From Moniliophthora roreri (Eukaryota > Basidiomycota > Agaricomycetes > Agaricales > Marasmiaceae): DNA of 64,000 bases. The DNA lies in contig LATX02000078.1 of NCBI GenBank assembly GCA_001466705.2, positions 434,001 to 498,000 of the forward strand. The letters are read 5' to 3'. A program made the translations under genes and the position numbers. Shown here piece after piece: positions 11,910-24,600 of the stretch; within the stretch, counting starts at the first letter, position 1, and every line of letters starts with the position of its first letter. The notes beneath the pieces were generated by a model that saw nothing but the letters and a program-made list of their open reading frames with translations, had not been told where the DNA came from and ran no database searches.

Positions 11910-14060
11910 TGTGAAGAATGTTCGCGAGTGAGTGATGCTGTTCAATGCCAGCTGAGTCTGATTCATTCTAACTCTATGTGTGAAGACAGCATTCGGACAC
12001 AGTCCACCAGTCATGCGCCCAATGCACGTTCGGGCTATCGGATGATATTGGCAATGGGGCGCTCAATCACCCGCCGTCTTGTATACCCTTACTTCCCCAT
12101 GACCATCCTACGTATTGACCTATCCTGGCATACTCACTACGACTTCGGCGCAGCACTCCTACTCCCGCAGTTCACTCCTCCTAGTATAGAGGATCGGTAC
12201 GGAGAAGGCCGTCGATCAGAACTACATCTTCTTTGGGTGCAGATCCTAGGTGTTCGCGCGAGACATGGAGAAACCTTTCTTCTCAGGAACTGCCGCGGTG
12301 ATAGTCAGTCTATGTGTGTCTTTTGCAGGCATGTAGAGGCAATGACAAACAATCAGAATGATCGTCGCTACTCGTGCAACTCGTTGAAACCCTAGGTTAT
12401 ACCGGTTTCACTCGCGAGAAGGCTGTATGCTGACCAAGTGCTGACTGCACTCGACACTCGAGTATAGCATCAGATCTATGTCGAAGTCACCGGAAACTGC
12501 TTTTCCCATGTCGACGCTACGGTCAGATTCTTCCACAGAAACGTCACTTCCATCGCAGTTCTTTACACATACACTATCATTATTAATCGTCCTGGGGTAC
12601 CGGTTTGCCTCACTCCTTACCTTTTGGTTTACCCAATATTCTTTGTTGGGTTTTTCCGTGTAGGATTGCCTTGGGTGTACTACTGGACCTCGGTGGTGCC
12701 GAAGGATTACACTTGTTATGTCCGAAGTTCGTTTTGGGTTAGATGGGCAAAAAGTCTGCAGGGATAATTGTTTCGGGCTGGTTGCGATCTGGCTGACGCA
12801 CAACAGCCAGGGTCTGAGTACCTCGAGTATGTATCCGCTATCTATGATTTGCCCGAGACGGCGTCAAATTCAGGGTTGCCAAGGACATATACTTGCAACT
12901 CGGAACCTTGCGCAACTTTCTGTTTTCCGTTGAGCGTGGTTTGCTCGCTTATGTTCAATGTACAATAGATCTCTTTATGTACTGCCTAGAACGAATGTCG
13001 TATCATTGAATCTCTCCATTCTTCGAAGGCGTTTTTTTTGCTTCAGACATTAATAGGAAAGAGGTCAAAAGACCTTTATCCTTATTAAGAATATGGACTA
13101 ATGGGGATTGCGCAATCTCATCGGGACATGTGTATAGCAAGCTGTGGTCAATGGCGGTGAGTCCCTTGACAAGGGACTGTCATGGTAAACGGCAGGGCAA
13201 CAGCTAATAGCCTTCAAGGTCTTATTCTGGCTTCTATTACCTATCGTCATTCCTCGGTATCATCCAATTACCTTAAAGTGAATGCTTTCCTTCTCGAAAC
13301 TATCCATGTCATTGATAAGCCAGCTTCGTCACCTTCTGCGCGCTCAACGGGTTCCTGTCCTTCCCAAAGACATGGGAAGAGGAAGGATAAGGCAATCCGA
13401 CAATAGCAAGAACGTACAGGTAGAACTGGCCCCGGATCTTATGCCTGCAACCCCAGAGATTTGCCAGAGGTCAATGTCAAGGCGTCGAGATGCGGGTGGC
13501 GGCGCGGAGTAATTGAGTCCGAGTCGGGTTCGGTGGCGGGGAGTGGATTCTACTTTGATAGGGACCACAATCAATTGATGCGTGTCCGGTGTGCATGGAA
13601 ATTTGTACAACGAGCTCGAATCACATTCTCGTGAGTACTTCTGACATGTCCACGGCTTCCATTACTCGCTCGAAGAACAGCAATCATCCGTATGCTTTCC
13701 ACACCTTCTTCAACGGCACTTTACAACAACATGTCTTCTCCGTGGCTGTTGAAACCGTCGAGTCATTGATTGCCCACAAAAGTCCAAAGATTCTGATGGT
13801 AATCAGGGGAACCGGCGCAGTAACGACATCAAATGCTTAATATTTTACTCGCGATGCCGGTGTTAGCGGGAGCGGCGCCTCTTTCCCGTACGCTTGCCTT
13901 TTCTCAGGATAATTATGAATGGATCATGTCTTCCACGACTTCCTTCGGCATGCACGCCTTTTATATTTTGCGCTACAATCGCCACTGTGTTCCCGATTTA
14001 TTTCATATCCACCCATCTCATTAGCAGTCTCCAGTCGTCTCCATTGCTCACGTCCCCAGC
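11910..14060. other. 2.1 kb stretch without a supported gene
   Basis: The longest frame (131 codons, minus strand, 12408-12803) has no recognisable motif and is overlapped by plus-strand frames of similar quality. Other frames near 12718-12968 and 13182-13610 also lack family signals. The final 200 bp are pyrimidine-rich and likely serve as promoter and leader of the MFS gene. Splicing into an unknown gene cannot be excluded. Confidence 0.4.
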
Positions 14061-15863
14061 ATGCACGACTTGGAGAAGGGCCTTCCCGTTCCCTCAGCCT
14101 CTATTCAGGAGCCAGAACAGGTCCACTGCTCGAGCAAGAACGAGCCTGGATATGAGAGCAGCGTACGGAATGGGCATCGGGACAGCACAGCAACATGCGC
14201 CCAGAGCCTGAGCTCTACTCCCTTGGATCCCATACACGTTCACAAAACAAGCTCAGAGAGTCGATGCAGAGCACATCTAACGATCCTTGGTGCATTTTTG
14301 GCTTTGTTCTGTACTTTTGGGCAGATGAACGCTTTTGGGACGTTTCAGAACTATTACCATGCCCATCAGCTGGTCACCTACGAAGCTTCGACGATATCAT
14401 GGATCGGATCGTTGCAACTCTGGATATTCTTCTTCTCGGTATGTGCTACGCTTCTCGCATTATCAGAGCTTCTGATCAGTATACACAGGGAGGCTTTGTC
14501 GGCTGGCTTTTTGATATCTACGGGCCAAAGCCCCTAATGAGCGCAGGAACATTGTGCTTCGTAGTTAGCCTGATGATGACGAGCATTTCGACCCAGTATT
14601 ACCAGTATTTACTGGGTCAAGGAATCTTGTTTGGATTAGGCGTTGGGCTGATGTAAGTATACACGCACAGGATACCCTTCCGCGGCTGATTTCCATCATA
14701 ATAGATTCTATCCTTCTATGGCCAGCGTCTCCACACATTTCGTTGAATATAGAGCTACGGCACTTGGGATTGCCGCTGCTGGTTCTAGCCTTGGTGCGTT
14801 GGAAGCCTTGTTCTCCATTCAAACAGGTTCAGGCTGATGACGTCTGTAATAGGAGGTGTTATGTATCCGATCATGCTTCAGCAACTTTTTGAGAAGGTTG
14901 GCTTCGGTTGGACCGTACGCATCTCCGGGCTTCTCAGTGGCGTTCTGTGTCTGGTGGCCATTTTCACTGTGTCCGCGTCACGTCACCCGGAGAAGCATGC
15001 AGGACGTTCGGGTCTGAGTGTGAACAAGCTGCAAGATGCCCGCTTTCTTCTGCTTGCAGCGGGTAGCTGTCTCGTGGCATTAGGCAAGTCTCTTGCCATA
15101 CAATTCCATGATCCCTTTCACTTACGCAAATTCCACGTGTTCCGTGCTGCACAGGCCTTTTCATTCCTTTTTTCTACATCGTAGATTTCGCCGAGCTCCC
15201 CGTTCCACATGGTCTCGCGCTCTCGCCCCAGACGTCCTTCTTGGCCCTGGCAGTGATGAATGGTGGTGGTGTTTTTGGCCGAATTGCACCAGCAATTCTT
15301 TCCGACGTCATCGGGCGCTTCAACCTCCTCGCGCCGTCTGCGTTTTTGTCCGGTCTACTTACAATCGCCTGCTGGTTATCGGCAAAGAACACTGCAGGCC
15401 TTATGGTCTATTCCGTGCTCTACGGATTCTGGTCAGGTAGCTTCATCGGCGTTATCACTCCATGCGTAGCGCAAATTTCAGATATCCGAGAGATTGGGAG
15501 CAGAATCGGGTGTCTATACACCATTATCTCGTTCCCGTAAGTATCTTTTCTGGGTATCTTCCATTGCTTCTTCCGATATGAGTCGATCATATCATAATGT
15601 TTCCCTGCGCTACCGGCGCCCGGATCTTCAGTCGCTGTATTGTCCTACCCTTTCATTGATGTTGGTTTCCGCTGTCACAGCGCTAACAATCATTCTTTCC
15701 TAGTTCCCTTGTCGGCGGCCCCATAGCTGGTGCTCTCCTGTCCCATGCACAAGGGTCTTTCACTCCGATGATTGTGTTCTCTGGAATTACCGTTATGGCT
15801 GGATCCTTCTTCATTCTAGGGGCAAAGCTGGCTATTGACCCCAAGTTACTCGCACGAGTATAA
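14061..15863 (+). CDS. MFS transporter, monocarboxylate (MCT) type
   Basis: Six exons encode about 480 residues with the usual 12 membrane spans. A hydrophilic N-terminal arm (MHDLEKGLPVPSAS) precedes span 1, LGAFLALFCTFGQMNAFGTF, and the loop with YYHAHQL and STISWIGSLQ. The loop GWLFDIYGPKPLM is the MFS signature after span 2, followed by GQGILFGLGVGLIFYPSMA, AALGIAAAGSSLGGVMYPIM-like helices and VFGRIAPAILSDVIGRFN in the second half. Fungal members carry monocarboxylates, riboflavin or related small acids. The substrate here is unknown. Intron 15084-15154 must use a GC donor (G|gcaagt) to join VALG to LFIPFFYIVDF. The last intron is 15537-15703. The gene is complete, ending TAA at 15861-15863. 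Confidence 0.88.
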
Positions 15864-16682
15864 CCCTGTTGATGCGATTGGATCGCCTCCCCGTTCAACT
15901 CGTACCGATTTTTTCTCTTCTTGTTCGCACACACACACACACGACCACCTCACGTCTCCGTTTGATGCACTTGTTTTGTCGTTAGAATTCCATTCATGTA
16001 TACCTTTCGAAAAGGTCATTTCTACATCTAGCCCCTGGCTGGCTCTTTGGCAATCGTTATTCGCATCATGGTCTGGCAATTACGACCCGATATCCGACAT
16101 TTTTTCCAGATACCCCCTTCCTCTATTTACCTGTACCAGTGTGTATCATTATGGTTCTTTCTATTACGCTTATTTATTCTTTCACGACCCCCAAAACCTA
16201 ATATTATTTTGTATATTATGTACATATTCTGCACAGAATGAATGATTTCATGATTCACGACGCTTATTTCATCTTCGGTTCGGTGTCATGTTAACTTGCT
16301 CCACACAGGCTCGCGAGTTTGAGTCTAGAGGGTGGCCATGGTGTAGATCCGGGTTTGTTTTACGCAGAGGAATGCCGTTTTCTATATCCAGCGGGAGTTA
16401 CGACTTGCAGACTCCGCGTAGCCTCTATTGGATTTGAATAGTTAGCCCTCCACGAGATCCAACGGGTAAGTAGTACTTGCTAGAACCCACTTGGAATTTC
16501 GAGAGTTGACCTCGTGAGCGCTCATGCTCGAGTTTATTATACAAGGGGACAAGGGGAAGTCTGCTGCAGCGCCCGTAGAGAGGGCCCGGGATACGACGAG
16601 AATTCGGAGCGAGCTTCGGTATCCCAAGCTATGGCCAGGGCCATCCGGTGACTTGGTAGCGATTCCAACTTGAACGCCAGCA
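15864..16682. other. Intergenic stretch
   Basis: The 3' flank of the MFS gene contains an (AC)n tract near 15928-15943 and AT-rich sequence to about 16240. A minus-strand frame at 16442-16693 (83 codons) has no motif and overlaps the end of the next small frame, so I do not call it. Confidence 0.4.
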
Positions 16683-16928
16683 CTACCAGGCACGTATATA
16701 TCCAGCTTCCTTTAGTGACCGGTGAATTGAATAGGTGGTCGCTTTAACTTGCGCTAGATTGCCGTCTGTGGCGAGAGGATTATAACTGTAATATGTGAGG
16801 TTCTTCACGTCTGGGTTGTCAAGTGTCGAAGTCCCTAGTCGGTCGTCGTCGAGGCCGAAGATCTGAATTGTGTCAAAGTCAACCAGAGTCAATATGAGCC
16901 AGGATGGTACAACACACCAAAAGGTCAT
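16683..16928 (-). CDS. Small hypothetical protein, possible signal peptide
   Basis: An 81-codon frame begins MTFWCVVPSWLILTLVDFDT, a hydrophobic start that could be a signal or anchor, followed by a polar body (LDDDRLGTSTLDNPDVKN). I do not recognise it. In its favour, the minus-strand upstream region (about 17000-17125) has the layout of a fungal promoter: a long CT-rich tract, a GATATAAGC element and a CAATACAATACA leader-like run. That leader points to an ATG near 17015, upstream of the frame, so an additional 5' exon is possible. Real existence is uncertain. Confidence 0.3.
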   Translation of the reverse strand: MTFWCVVPSWLILTLVDFDTIQIFGLDDDRLGTSTLDNPDVKNLTYYSYNPLATDGNLAQVKATTYSIHRSLKEAGYIRAW

Positions 16929-17276
16929 GATAGGGTTCCTGGAAGACGGAACCTGATATCATTGTTCCACACACACATGAAGCTAACACGATAGCTCGGC
17001 GTGAAGAGAGTTTTGCATTGTATTGTATTGAGTGGTAAGAGAGAACAAGGGACTTGCTTATATCTTGACACGTGTACGAAATGGAAAGGAAAGGAAAAGA
17101 AGGGGGAATTGGAAAGGAAGTCTTAAGTAATGAGAGGGGTAACGTAGAGCAAATAGAGTATATTGGGGACACGTTGTACCGGAGTATGGATACAAGAATC
17201 GGGTGATGAAAAAGGTACTGAAAGGTCGTAGGTAGGTAGGAATAGGAGGAGCGAGTGAGATGAAGCAAGCCTAGGC

Positions 17277-18730
17277 CTAGAACGTCTCCTCTTCATCAGC
17301 CTGAGCGTTGGGATCTGGGACCTCGAAGCCTTCCTGTTGGGATATTAGCATCCATCACATCGATACGGAGATTGAGCGATGCGATAAAGATACGGAAGAT
17401 GAAAATATGTTCAGGGAGATAGCAGGTACGAAAGCGAAAATCACGGCCGCCCCGAGCCCGTTTAGGATATAAAGGCGATAGCAGAAAACACGGAAATGGG
17501 ACATACCTCGGTCGAATAGAGAATCTGCTGGATCTGCTTCAGTACATGGTCTTCTTTCCCGTCTGCTTCTAGTTGTTCCACCTGCCCTTGGACAAGTATT
17601 TCGATTTCACGAAGCTGTAGAAGTAATGAGAGTCAGCTGCTGTTAATGACAGTAGGAACGGGGAACAAGTCAATCCGGAATGACTGAATTGACACCCAGG
17701 GCCGTACGCAAGTAACGACCCCGTGACGAGAGATGAATGGCAGTAAGATTAACGCACCTTTTCAAAGTAGAAATCTCTCTCCTTCTCTAAACCTTCGAGG
17801 TGAGCACTCATCTCCTTCACCTGGTTCTGCAGATGAAGCACGGCTGCCTCATTGTGCGGTTGAGCGGAACTTGCTCGATGACCACCGATCGGTGTCTTCC
17901 CTCCTGAACGACTGCCACCTGAGCTGAGGCCGGCTGGAATCGATATTACTGAGAGGATCAACTCTAATGAACCAATAGAGCGTCATACCTCGGCTCCCTG
18001 AGCTCAATGGAGCGATCGTAGCTGGTGTGTCGGTAGGCGCGCCTTTTCTTCTCGCCACTGGATCGTATCCCTGACCGCCATAGTTCTGATCCCAAAACCT
18101 CTTTATCCACTGCAGAAACTCTAGGTTGTCTTGCATCTTGCATTTGACCAATTTATCGATTGGTATAGGCTACAAGAATGGCATTCGTTAGTCACTGTGT
18201 CATGAATGAAAGAGAAGTCCAAGTATCGTATAGCGAATGAAGGTAGATATCAAATGGATGTCACACACCTTTTCGATCTTCTTTGCTTTGAATACGTTTT
18301 GCAAAACCTTGAAGTTGGCGATGTATTCATATTCGTGTTTCGCGTTCATCTTGACGCGAGTCATGGGAAAGTCGCCTGTACGGTTTCATCGCAGGTCGCA
18401 TCGTAGTTTTGACCAATGAAAGCGTCCAATAATCAATAGAATCAGTCCACCGGTCGCGTTTTTGTTTCCGAATCCAGGACAAAGGTGATCAGACGCGATG
18501 GGTAAAGTTGAAGACGGAGTTGAAGCCAAAGCGGGAGAATCATAACAGGATGGTTTATGAAAACATATCAGTGGGCAAGATTGGGCTGAAATACCGAACA
18601 AAGACAACGCACCATAGACCGAGTCCATGATCTGACAGTATGCTCCTCCGGTGCCACATTGCTCGACTTTCGTATAGTTGATTTGAAGAAGCTCATTGAG
18701 CCATGCAAGCAAGTCTGTTCTTGAAGCCAT
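17277..18730 (-). CDS. Microtubule plus-end tracking protein EB1 (Bim1/Mal3)
   Basis: EB1-family protein that tracks growing microtubule ends and recruits partners. The calponin-homology domain opens [20 protein letters not shown] and continues [53 protein letters not shown] and [19 protein letters not shown] Ser/Gly-rich linker ([22 protein letters not shown]) leads to the dimerising EBH coiled coil with [17 protein letters not shown], whose FYF is the family hallmark. The protein ends ADEEETF, an acidic tail with a terminal aromatic residue that recalls the EEY/F tail of animal EB1, which binds CAP-Gly proteins. The first intron is long (about 240 bp) and the others are short. The stop is at 17277-17279. 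Confidence 0.93.
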
Positions 18731-19159
18731 CCTTGTCGCTTTCGATAATGAGAGTTGCGAGAAAACGGACAGGTAAGCGAAAAGTTTTGGGATTCAGTCA
18801 TTTCAATGTCACATGCTGTGACAAAGAAACTAACGATTCGCGTGACGTGTGTGACAATTTTCTTGCATTCGACGGTATCCTCAGTTCAAGGTCTCGCAGG
18901 CTTGTTGAAGCATGAAGGAAAAAGGAATACTGAAATTATGTTCAAAAGTGATAATCTCCCAAGATGAATTAGGTCGAAATCAGGTTCGAAGGTGATAATT
19001 TCACAAGATGTATTAGGTCGAAGAATCTGACTCTGAAGGAAGCAGGACCTTTGATCGTTACACGTGTTTTCTGGTTGAGATATAAATTGAAAGGACATGG
19101 ATGGTCTGGTTTCTACTTACCTCCATCCACAAACCGACGCTTGAGCAAAAGGCGGCATC

Positions 19160-21057
19160 ATGTATCCCTCGCATACTATTCTTCAAGTCATCATTATTTC
19201 CTACTTGGCTATCGTCGCCCATGCCGCGAACGATCTTCTCGCCCAGCTCAACAATGCGGGTATCAAGTCTTACGGTCCTGAAGATCAAGAATACGCGTCG
19301 GCGAGCAAAGCTTGTGCGTTCTTTTATCTCGCCCGAGGATTCCTAGTTCTGATGTACGTCCAGTCAACCTTCGGTACACCTATCAGCCCGCCGCCATTGC
19401 ATTTCCAACTTCGGCGGCTGCTGTGTCCAAGGCTGTCGCGATAGGAGCATCAAAAAATCTCAATATCGTGGCTCGGAGCGGTGGTGTATGAATTTCTCTT
19501 GTCTCGCCCAGTTCATTCTGACTCACCTCCGGTTTCAGCACAGCTACATCGCTAATGGTACTGGTGGAAAGAATGGTGCTCTCGTGATAGACCTCAGCAG
19601 GATGAAGAACATTGTCTTCAACTCCTCTACCAAGGTCGCAACGGTCGAGACTGGGAATAGGCTTGGCGACGTTGCATTGCGTTTGAATCGTGATGGTAGA
19701 GGGATACCCCATGGAACATGCCCATATGTTGGAATCGGTGGCCATACATGTAAGTTCCTAGTACACATCTGAAATCATATCATGTAATGCTCACTCTACG
19801 TGATTCAGCTTTTGGCGGTTTCGGGCACACATCTCGAATGTGGGGTCTTACCCTTGACGCTGTTAGCGCGCTCAACGTCGTACTCGCTGATGGCACCGCT
19901 GTGAGGGCGTCTCGTGAGTCACAACAAGATTTGTTTTGGGTACGCGCCAGCCTCACCCAAGTCCAAACTATGTCGAGTGCTCTATTGACATTTCTCCTAT
20001 AGGCCATGCGTGGTGCTGGTCCGTCATTTGGAATCATAACCTCCATCGAGTTCAATACATATCCGGTTCCGACATACGCCTACGTTTATCATTACATATG
20101 GCAACTCCCAGCGGAGCAAGCTGCTTCTGCTTTCAAATCCTTCCAGACCTTTGCACATACCAATATACCGAAAGAGCTTTCTTGTTACGTGTACCTGTCT
20201 AAGGGCGTTTCTCGGGGTTCAGTGTCATTCGAATTCACCGGTGCATGGTATGGACCGAAGGAGCAACTCGATTCCGTCGTACTTGGCTTTGTGAATACAA
20301 TGCCAAAGCCAAACTCCGTGTCAGTCGTTGGAAATGGAACGTATATCGATGCGGTCGTGCAAGCGGGCGGAATGGGTAATCTGGACACTAGCAAGCCAGA
20401 TCAGTCACAGAAGTTCTACGCAAAGTCCCTGACCGTACCCGAGGGAGGCATGTTATCGGACGACGCGATGAAGTCGTTTATGGGGTATCTTGGAGATGCT
20501 GGGACGAGAGTTTCGCAGGATATGGTATGTTATCAATCCAGTCCAAGAGATAATATCCTTATCTTGCTTGCTAGCATTGGTTCATGCTGGTGGAACTCTT
20601 TGGAGGAAGCAATTCCAAGATCAATTCTGTGGCTGCCAACGATACATCCTATGCGAGACGCGATACACTGTTCACTATCCAATTCTATATCTCAATGGTG
20701 AACCCACAAAGCGCCTTCCCGAACGGTGGTTTCGACTTTCTAGATGGTATGTGGACATTTGAGGTTGTTATACCGTTCGCTGAGGTTCCGTTCAGGTGCA
20801 GTGAACAGCATCGTGTCGCGCATGCCCTTTAACTGGGACTATGGCGCTTACACAAACTATGTCGATGATAGACTAGGCACTAATGGTGGGTCTTGCTTTG
20901 ATCTGGTTCGGTGATGTATTTTCTGACGCCATCGTTCTCGACTCGCTCTCGACTAGCTACCAAATTATACTATAGTTCTCACTATCAACGCTTGAAGTCT
21001 GTCAAGAAGGCTGTTGATCCCAACAATGTGTTTATGTTTCCTACTTCAATACAGTAG
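19160..21057 (+). CDS. AA7 glucooligosaccharide-oxidase-like flavoenzyme
   Basis: Secreted FAD oxidoreductase of the berberine-bridge/GOOX type (CAZy AA7), expected to oxidise the reducing end of oligosaccharides to lactones with release of hydrogen peroxide. The start at 19160 gives a signal peptide (MYPSHTILQVIIISYLAIVA). The flavin domain reads ARSGGHSYIANGTGG, IPHGTCPYVGIGGHTSFGGFG and GPSFGIITSIEF. His93 and Cys153, 60 residues apart, match the two residues that bind FAD covalently in GOOX. The substrate domain ends DPNNVFMFPTSIQ. Nine or so short introns are used, and the one before HSY is at 19486 onward. It is complete at about 500 residues, and its substrate is unproven. Confidence 0.9.
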
Positions 21058-21635
21058 ATAGAGCCTAATACGAGTGTAGTTAACTATACCCTTTGCCGTG
21101 AGTCCAAGTGAAGTGAGTCAATTCCTCCGGAGCCCCGTCGGTATATTTGTCGGCCCCCTCATGTGAAAAAGTTCCGCCCTTCATTTTCCCACCTCTTGCT
21201 TCTCTGCTCTCGAATTCCATGCAACCCTCGTTGCTTCTGCCCACCATTCCGCTTGTCCCCTACCTTTGAATTTCGACGCGTTTCCATGGCTGTACTTGGC
21301 TGAGTCAGCTTACGAATCATTCACGAATGCCCGTTTCAGGCCGAGGTGTAAAGGAGGGAATGTGGGGTACTTGTCAATTTCTATCAAGGTCCGGTCCAGG
21401 CTATAGTGCGTGCATGAATACCAGTGAAATGTTTCTTGTTCTAACATGGTCGATATCGATGCGATAGTGACAGTCAGCAACATACCTCGGCCCCGGAGCG
21501 GAAATGTGGAGATGATACCCAAATGATACCTCATGCCATAACAATTCGAGTCAAATTGACAGTATTAAACCTTCATCTTAAACCTCGACTACCATCACCA
21601 CGTATATCGCAAGATCTTTCATCCTCTGAACTAGT
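21058..21635. other. Intergenic stretch upstream of the GH15 gene
   Basis: There are no convincing frames. CT-rich sequence lies near 21180-21260, and the region probably contains the 3' flank of the AA7 gene and the promoter of the GH15 gene. Confidence 0.4.
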
Positions 21636-24600
21636 ATGCAGCAGCCCTACTCCACAGAAAGGGATTACATCCCAATCGCTGACCATGGACTGTACGCCCA
21701 CAATGTGTTTCAAACGCGCGCCCATAGGATACTAATGCAAATGTCTCTTGAAGGATCGGCAATCTGCATACTGCTGCTCTGGTTAGCATTGATGGCTCCA
21801 GTAAGTAAACCCGTCGCTGTCATCAGAACTACCGCGATTGAACAAAAGTCAACTGCAGTTGAGAGCTATTGCGTCCCAAACTTTGATTCACCCTCGATCT
21901 TTGCTCGCATCCTCGATAAAGACAAGGGTGGGCATTTCTGTATCACCCCGACCGTTCCATTCTCGACAAAACAAAACTATCTTCCAAGTTCCAATGTCGG
22001 TGTCAACATCCATCTCACCTCATATCCATTCATCCCTGATCCGAATCTTTCGCACACATACAGGTTCTCCAAACCAAGTTTATGAATGAGATGGCTGTTG
22101 TTAGTGTAACCGACTTCCTCCCACGTCAGCCAAAAGGACTTGGGAGTGCCACCAAGCCACTTCTTCACTGGTTGATTCGTCGCGTTGAGGTGACCGCGTT
22201 TCATTGATGCTGGCAGTGCACTCTTGCTCATCGTTGTACATCAGGTTATCCGTGGTGGAATGCCCTTGATGATGGAATGTGCACCGGCATTCAACTATGC
22301 TCGTTCGAGCCACCGAACGAGTATCATCGACGACAATAGCACACTTTCACCACAGAAAAAAGCCTTGTTTGAATCGAATGAACTCGCGTTGGATCTAAGA
22401 TACGTCACGGATACTTCACTTGTACGTTCCATAAACGCGCATTCTCGTCATATCTAGGCTGAAACTCGTGTCTCTGCCAGGATAATGTCTCCGAGCCCGA
22501 GATCTCGCTGCAGTTACTCGATTTGTCTGCAAGAGGTCACAAAGGGCCTGGCGTCTATGCAAAATTGGATCTCAGTGAAGGTCAGGTTGTGACGTTCGTA
22601 CTGCGGACACCTCCGAATGATGCGCGGGAGGTCAAGGGTTCTGTAATAGTGCCTATCGGCTCATCGACAAAGTCGCGTCCTATCGATGATCCGTTCTTGA
22701 CCAAAGTAAGTATTGATGATTTTTTATCAGATCTTCCATGCGGAAAGATGGATTGTTAACCACCGTTTTTCTCAGGAACTTGTTAGCGGGCTTCTTACAG
22801 TGAGTTTCCGCAGCAGTGATTTATTTGCGAAATGCTGACTTGGAATCAAGTCGACGAATAAGTATTGGCTGGAGTGGATCCGACAATCGTCGTACAGTGG
22901 ATCTTGGAAGGAAGCAGTGCATCGGAGTGCTTTCGCGCTGAAGTTGTTGATTTATGAGCCCACCGGCGCTGTGGTCGCTAGTCCGACGTTCAGTTTGCCG
23001 GAATACATTGGTGGGACAAGGAATTGGTAGGATAGCCAAACTTTTCCAGGTCATTGATCGTTGCTGATGTCCTTTGATCAAGGGACTACCGGTGAGCGTA
23101 CCTTCGCCCTGGAAGAGTTGCGCTTCCTCATCAACTGAGACCATAGTGCTTCCTGGATTCGCGACTCCTCTTTTACGCTCTACGCCCTTATTCGTTTGGG
23201 ATTCACCACTGAAGCAAATGGTTAGTTCGAGTCACAGAACCCCGCGGGTACCGTCTCACTGAAGCGCACTCTGTAGCCTACATGGACTTCATCTTCGAAA
23301 GGCTGAGAGACAAGAACCCTGACGGTAGCATTCAAATCATGTATACAATCCATGGTCATCATTCTTGTCTTATTTGTTTCGTGTTCCCATCAACCTGACG
23401 TTCGCTTCAGGTGGCAAGGATTTGGAAGAGATAGAACTTACCCACTTAGATGGACACAAGGGTTCTAAACCAGTACGGTGAGTCCTCACATCGTGCTGAC
23501 ATCAATCTCTTCGCTTTCGCTCATCGCTGTACAGCATTGGGAATGGCGCAGCAGACCACTTGCAGCTGGTTAGTACGACCAACAAAAGTGAACACCAATC
23601 TGATCGTGGTGCTTGCCGATGTAGGATATCTATGGTGAATTGTAAGATCATTTTGGTATGTTAACGTTGCCGTCTCCGTAATCAAAATACGACGCGCTGA
23701 CCGCGATATCGTCTCAAGCTCATGTGAAACCAACGTCCGCGCTCAACGCTGAGAAGGATGGATTGTATATACCTCGGTCAAAAGGTGATTGATTGATGAT
23801 GATCAATGCCGCAAATCCAGCTTATTCATGAATATTACTTTCTTTGTAGTTCGGGAAGCCACTGGTATGTCCGAAATGATGTCGTCTGGGTAACATTTCT
23901 GACCTAATAACCTGTGTTAGAGCTATGACGATTGGTGGGTCCTGAAACGGTGACTTTCATGAGTTTATGCTGACTGGCGGTCAGGGTTCTCGTCCGAGAG
24001 TTGTAAGTCTTCGTTCCCTCACCTCGATCTACCCGCGTCTCGGTGCTGATTTGTTACTCTAGAGTAGACTGTAAGCTCTGAAACGGACTCTTACCAAAGC
24101 GTTGTACCTAACACTGCACGGTCAGATGTCGTTGCTAACTGCAAGAACCCCGATTTGTGCGCACCTTGTTCTCAACTCGTTGAATCGACCGCTGACCTTG
24201 CGACAGATCTATTTGGCAAGTTGACTCGTAATAGTGAACAGGTTTCGGTGCTTACTACAGAACAGGGAGGTGAGGAACAAGAAGAGACATTTCACGGTCA
24301 GTGCATGATTCAATCGGGAAGTTATCAACTTTGCTCATACCTCCTACTATAGTATTCCAAGGTGAGGCAACCATACCGGTGAACAACACTTGCTGTCCAA
24401 ATCTCACGAGGTGTGAACTAGATCATGTTATGGTCAGTCCAGGTGGTCTTCGTCAGACAGAGTATACGTTAACTTTCATTCTCCAAAAGGGTGGCTATCG
24501 ACCGAGGCCTGCGTCTGGCGGATAAGCGTTCGCTTCCTTGTCCCAACAGGAACAAATGGCTCGAAGCTCGGGATCTACTGTACGAAGAAATCATGGAGAA

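Noticed and set aside
24216..24240. GH15 gene as a pseudogene with catalytic Glu replaced by Gln and a stop
   Set aside because: A GC-AG intron restores WEVR and an open frame, and all downstream exons continue in phase.
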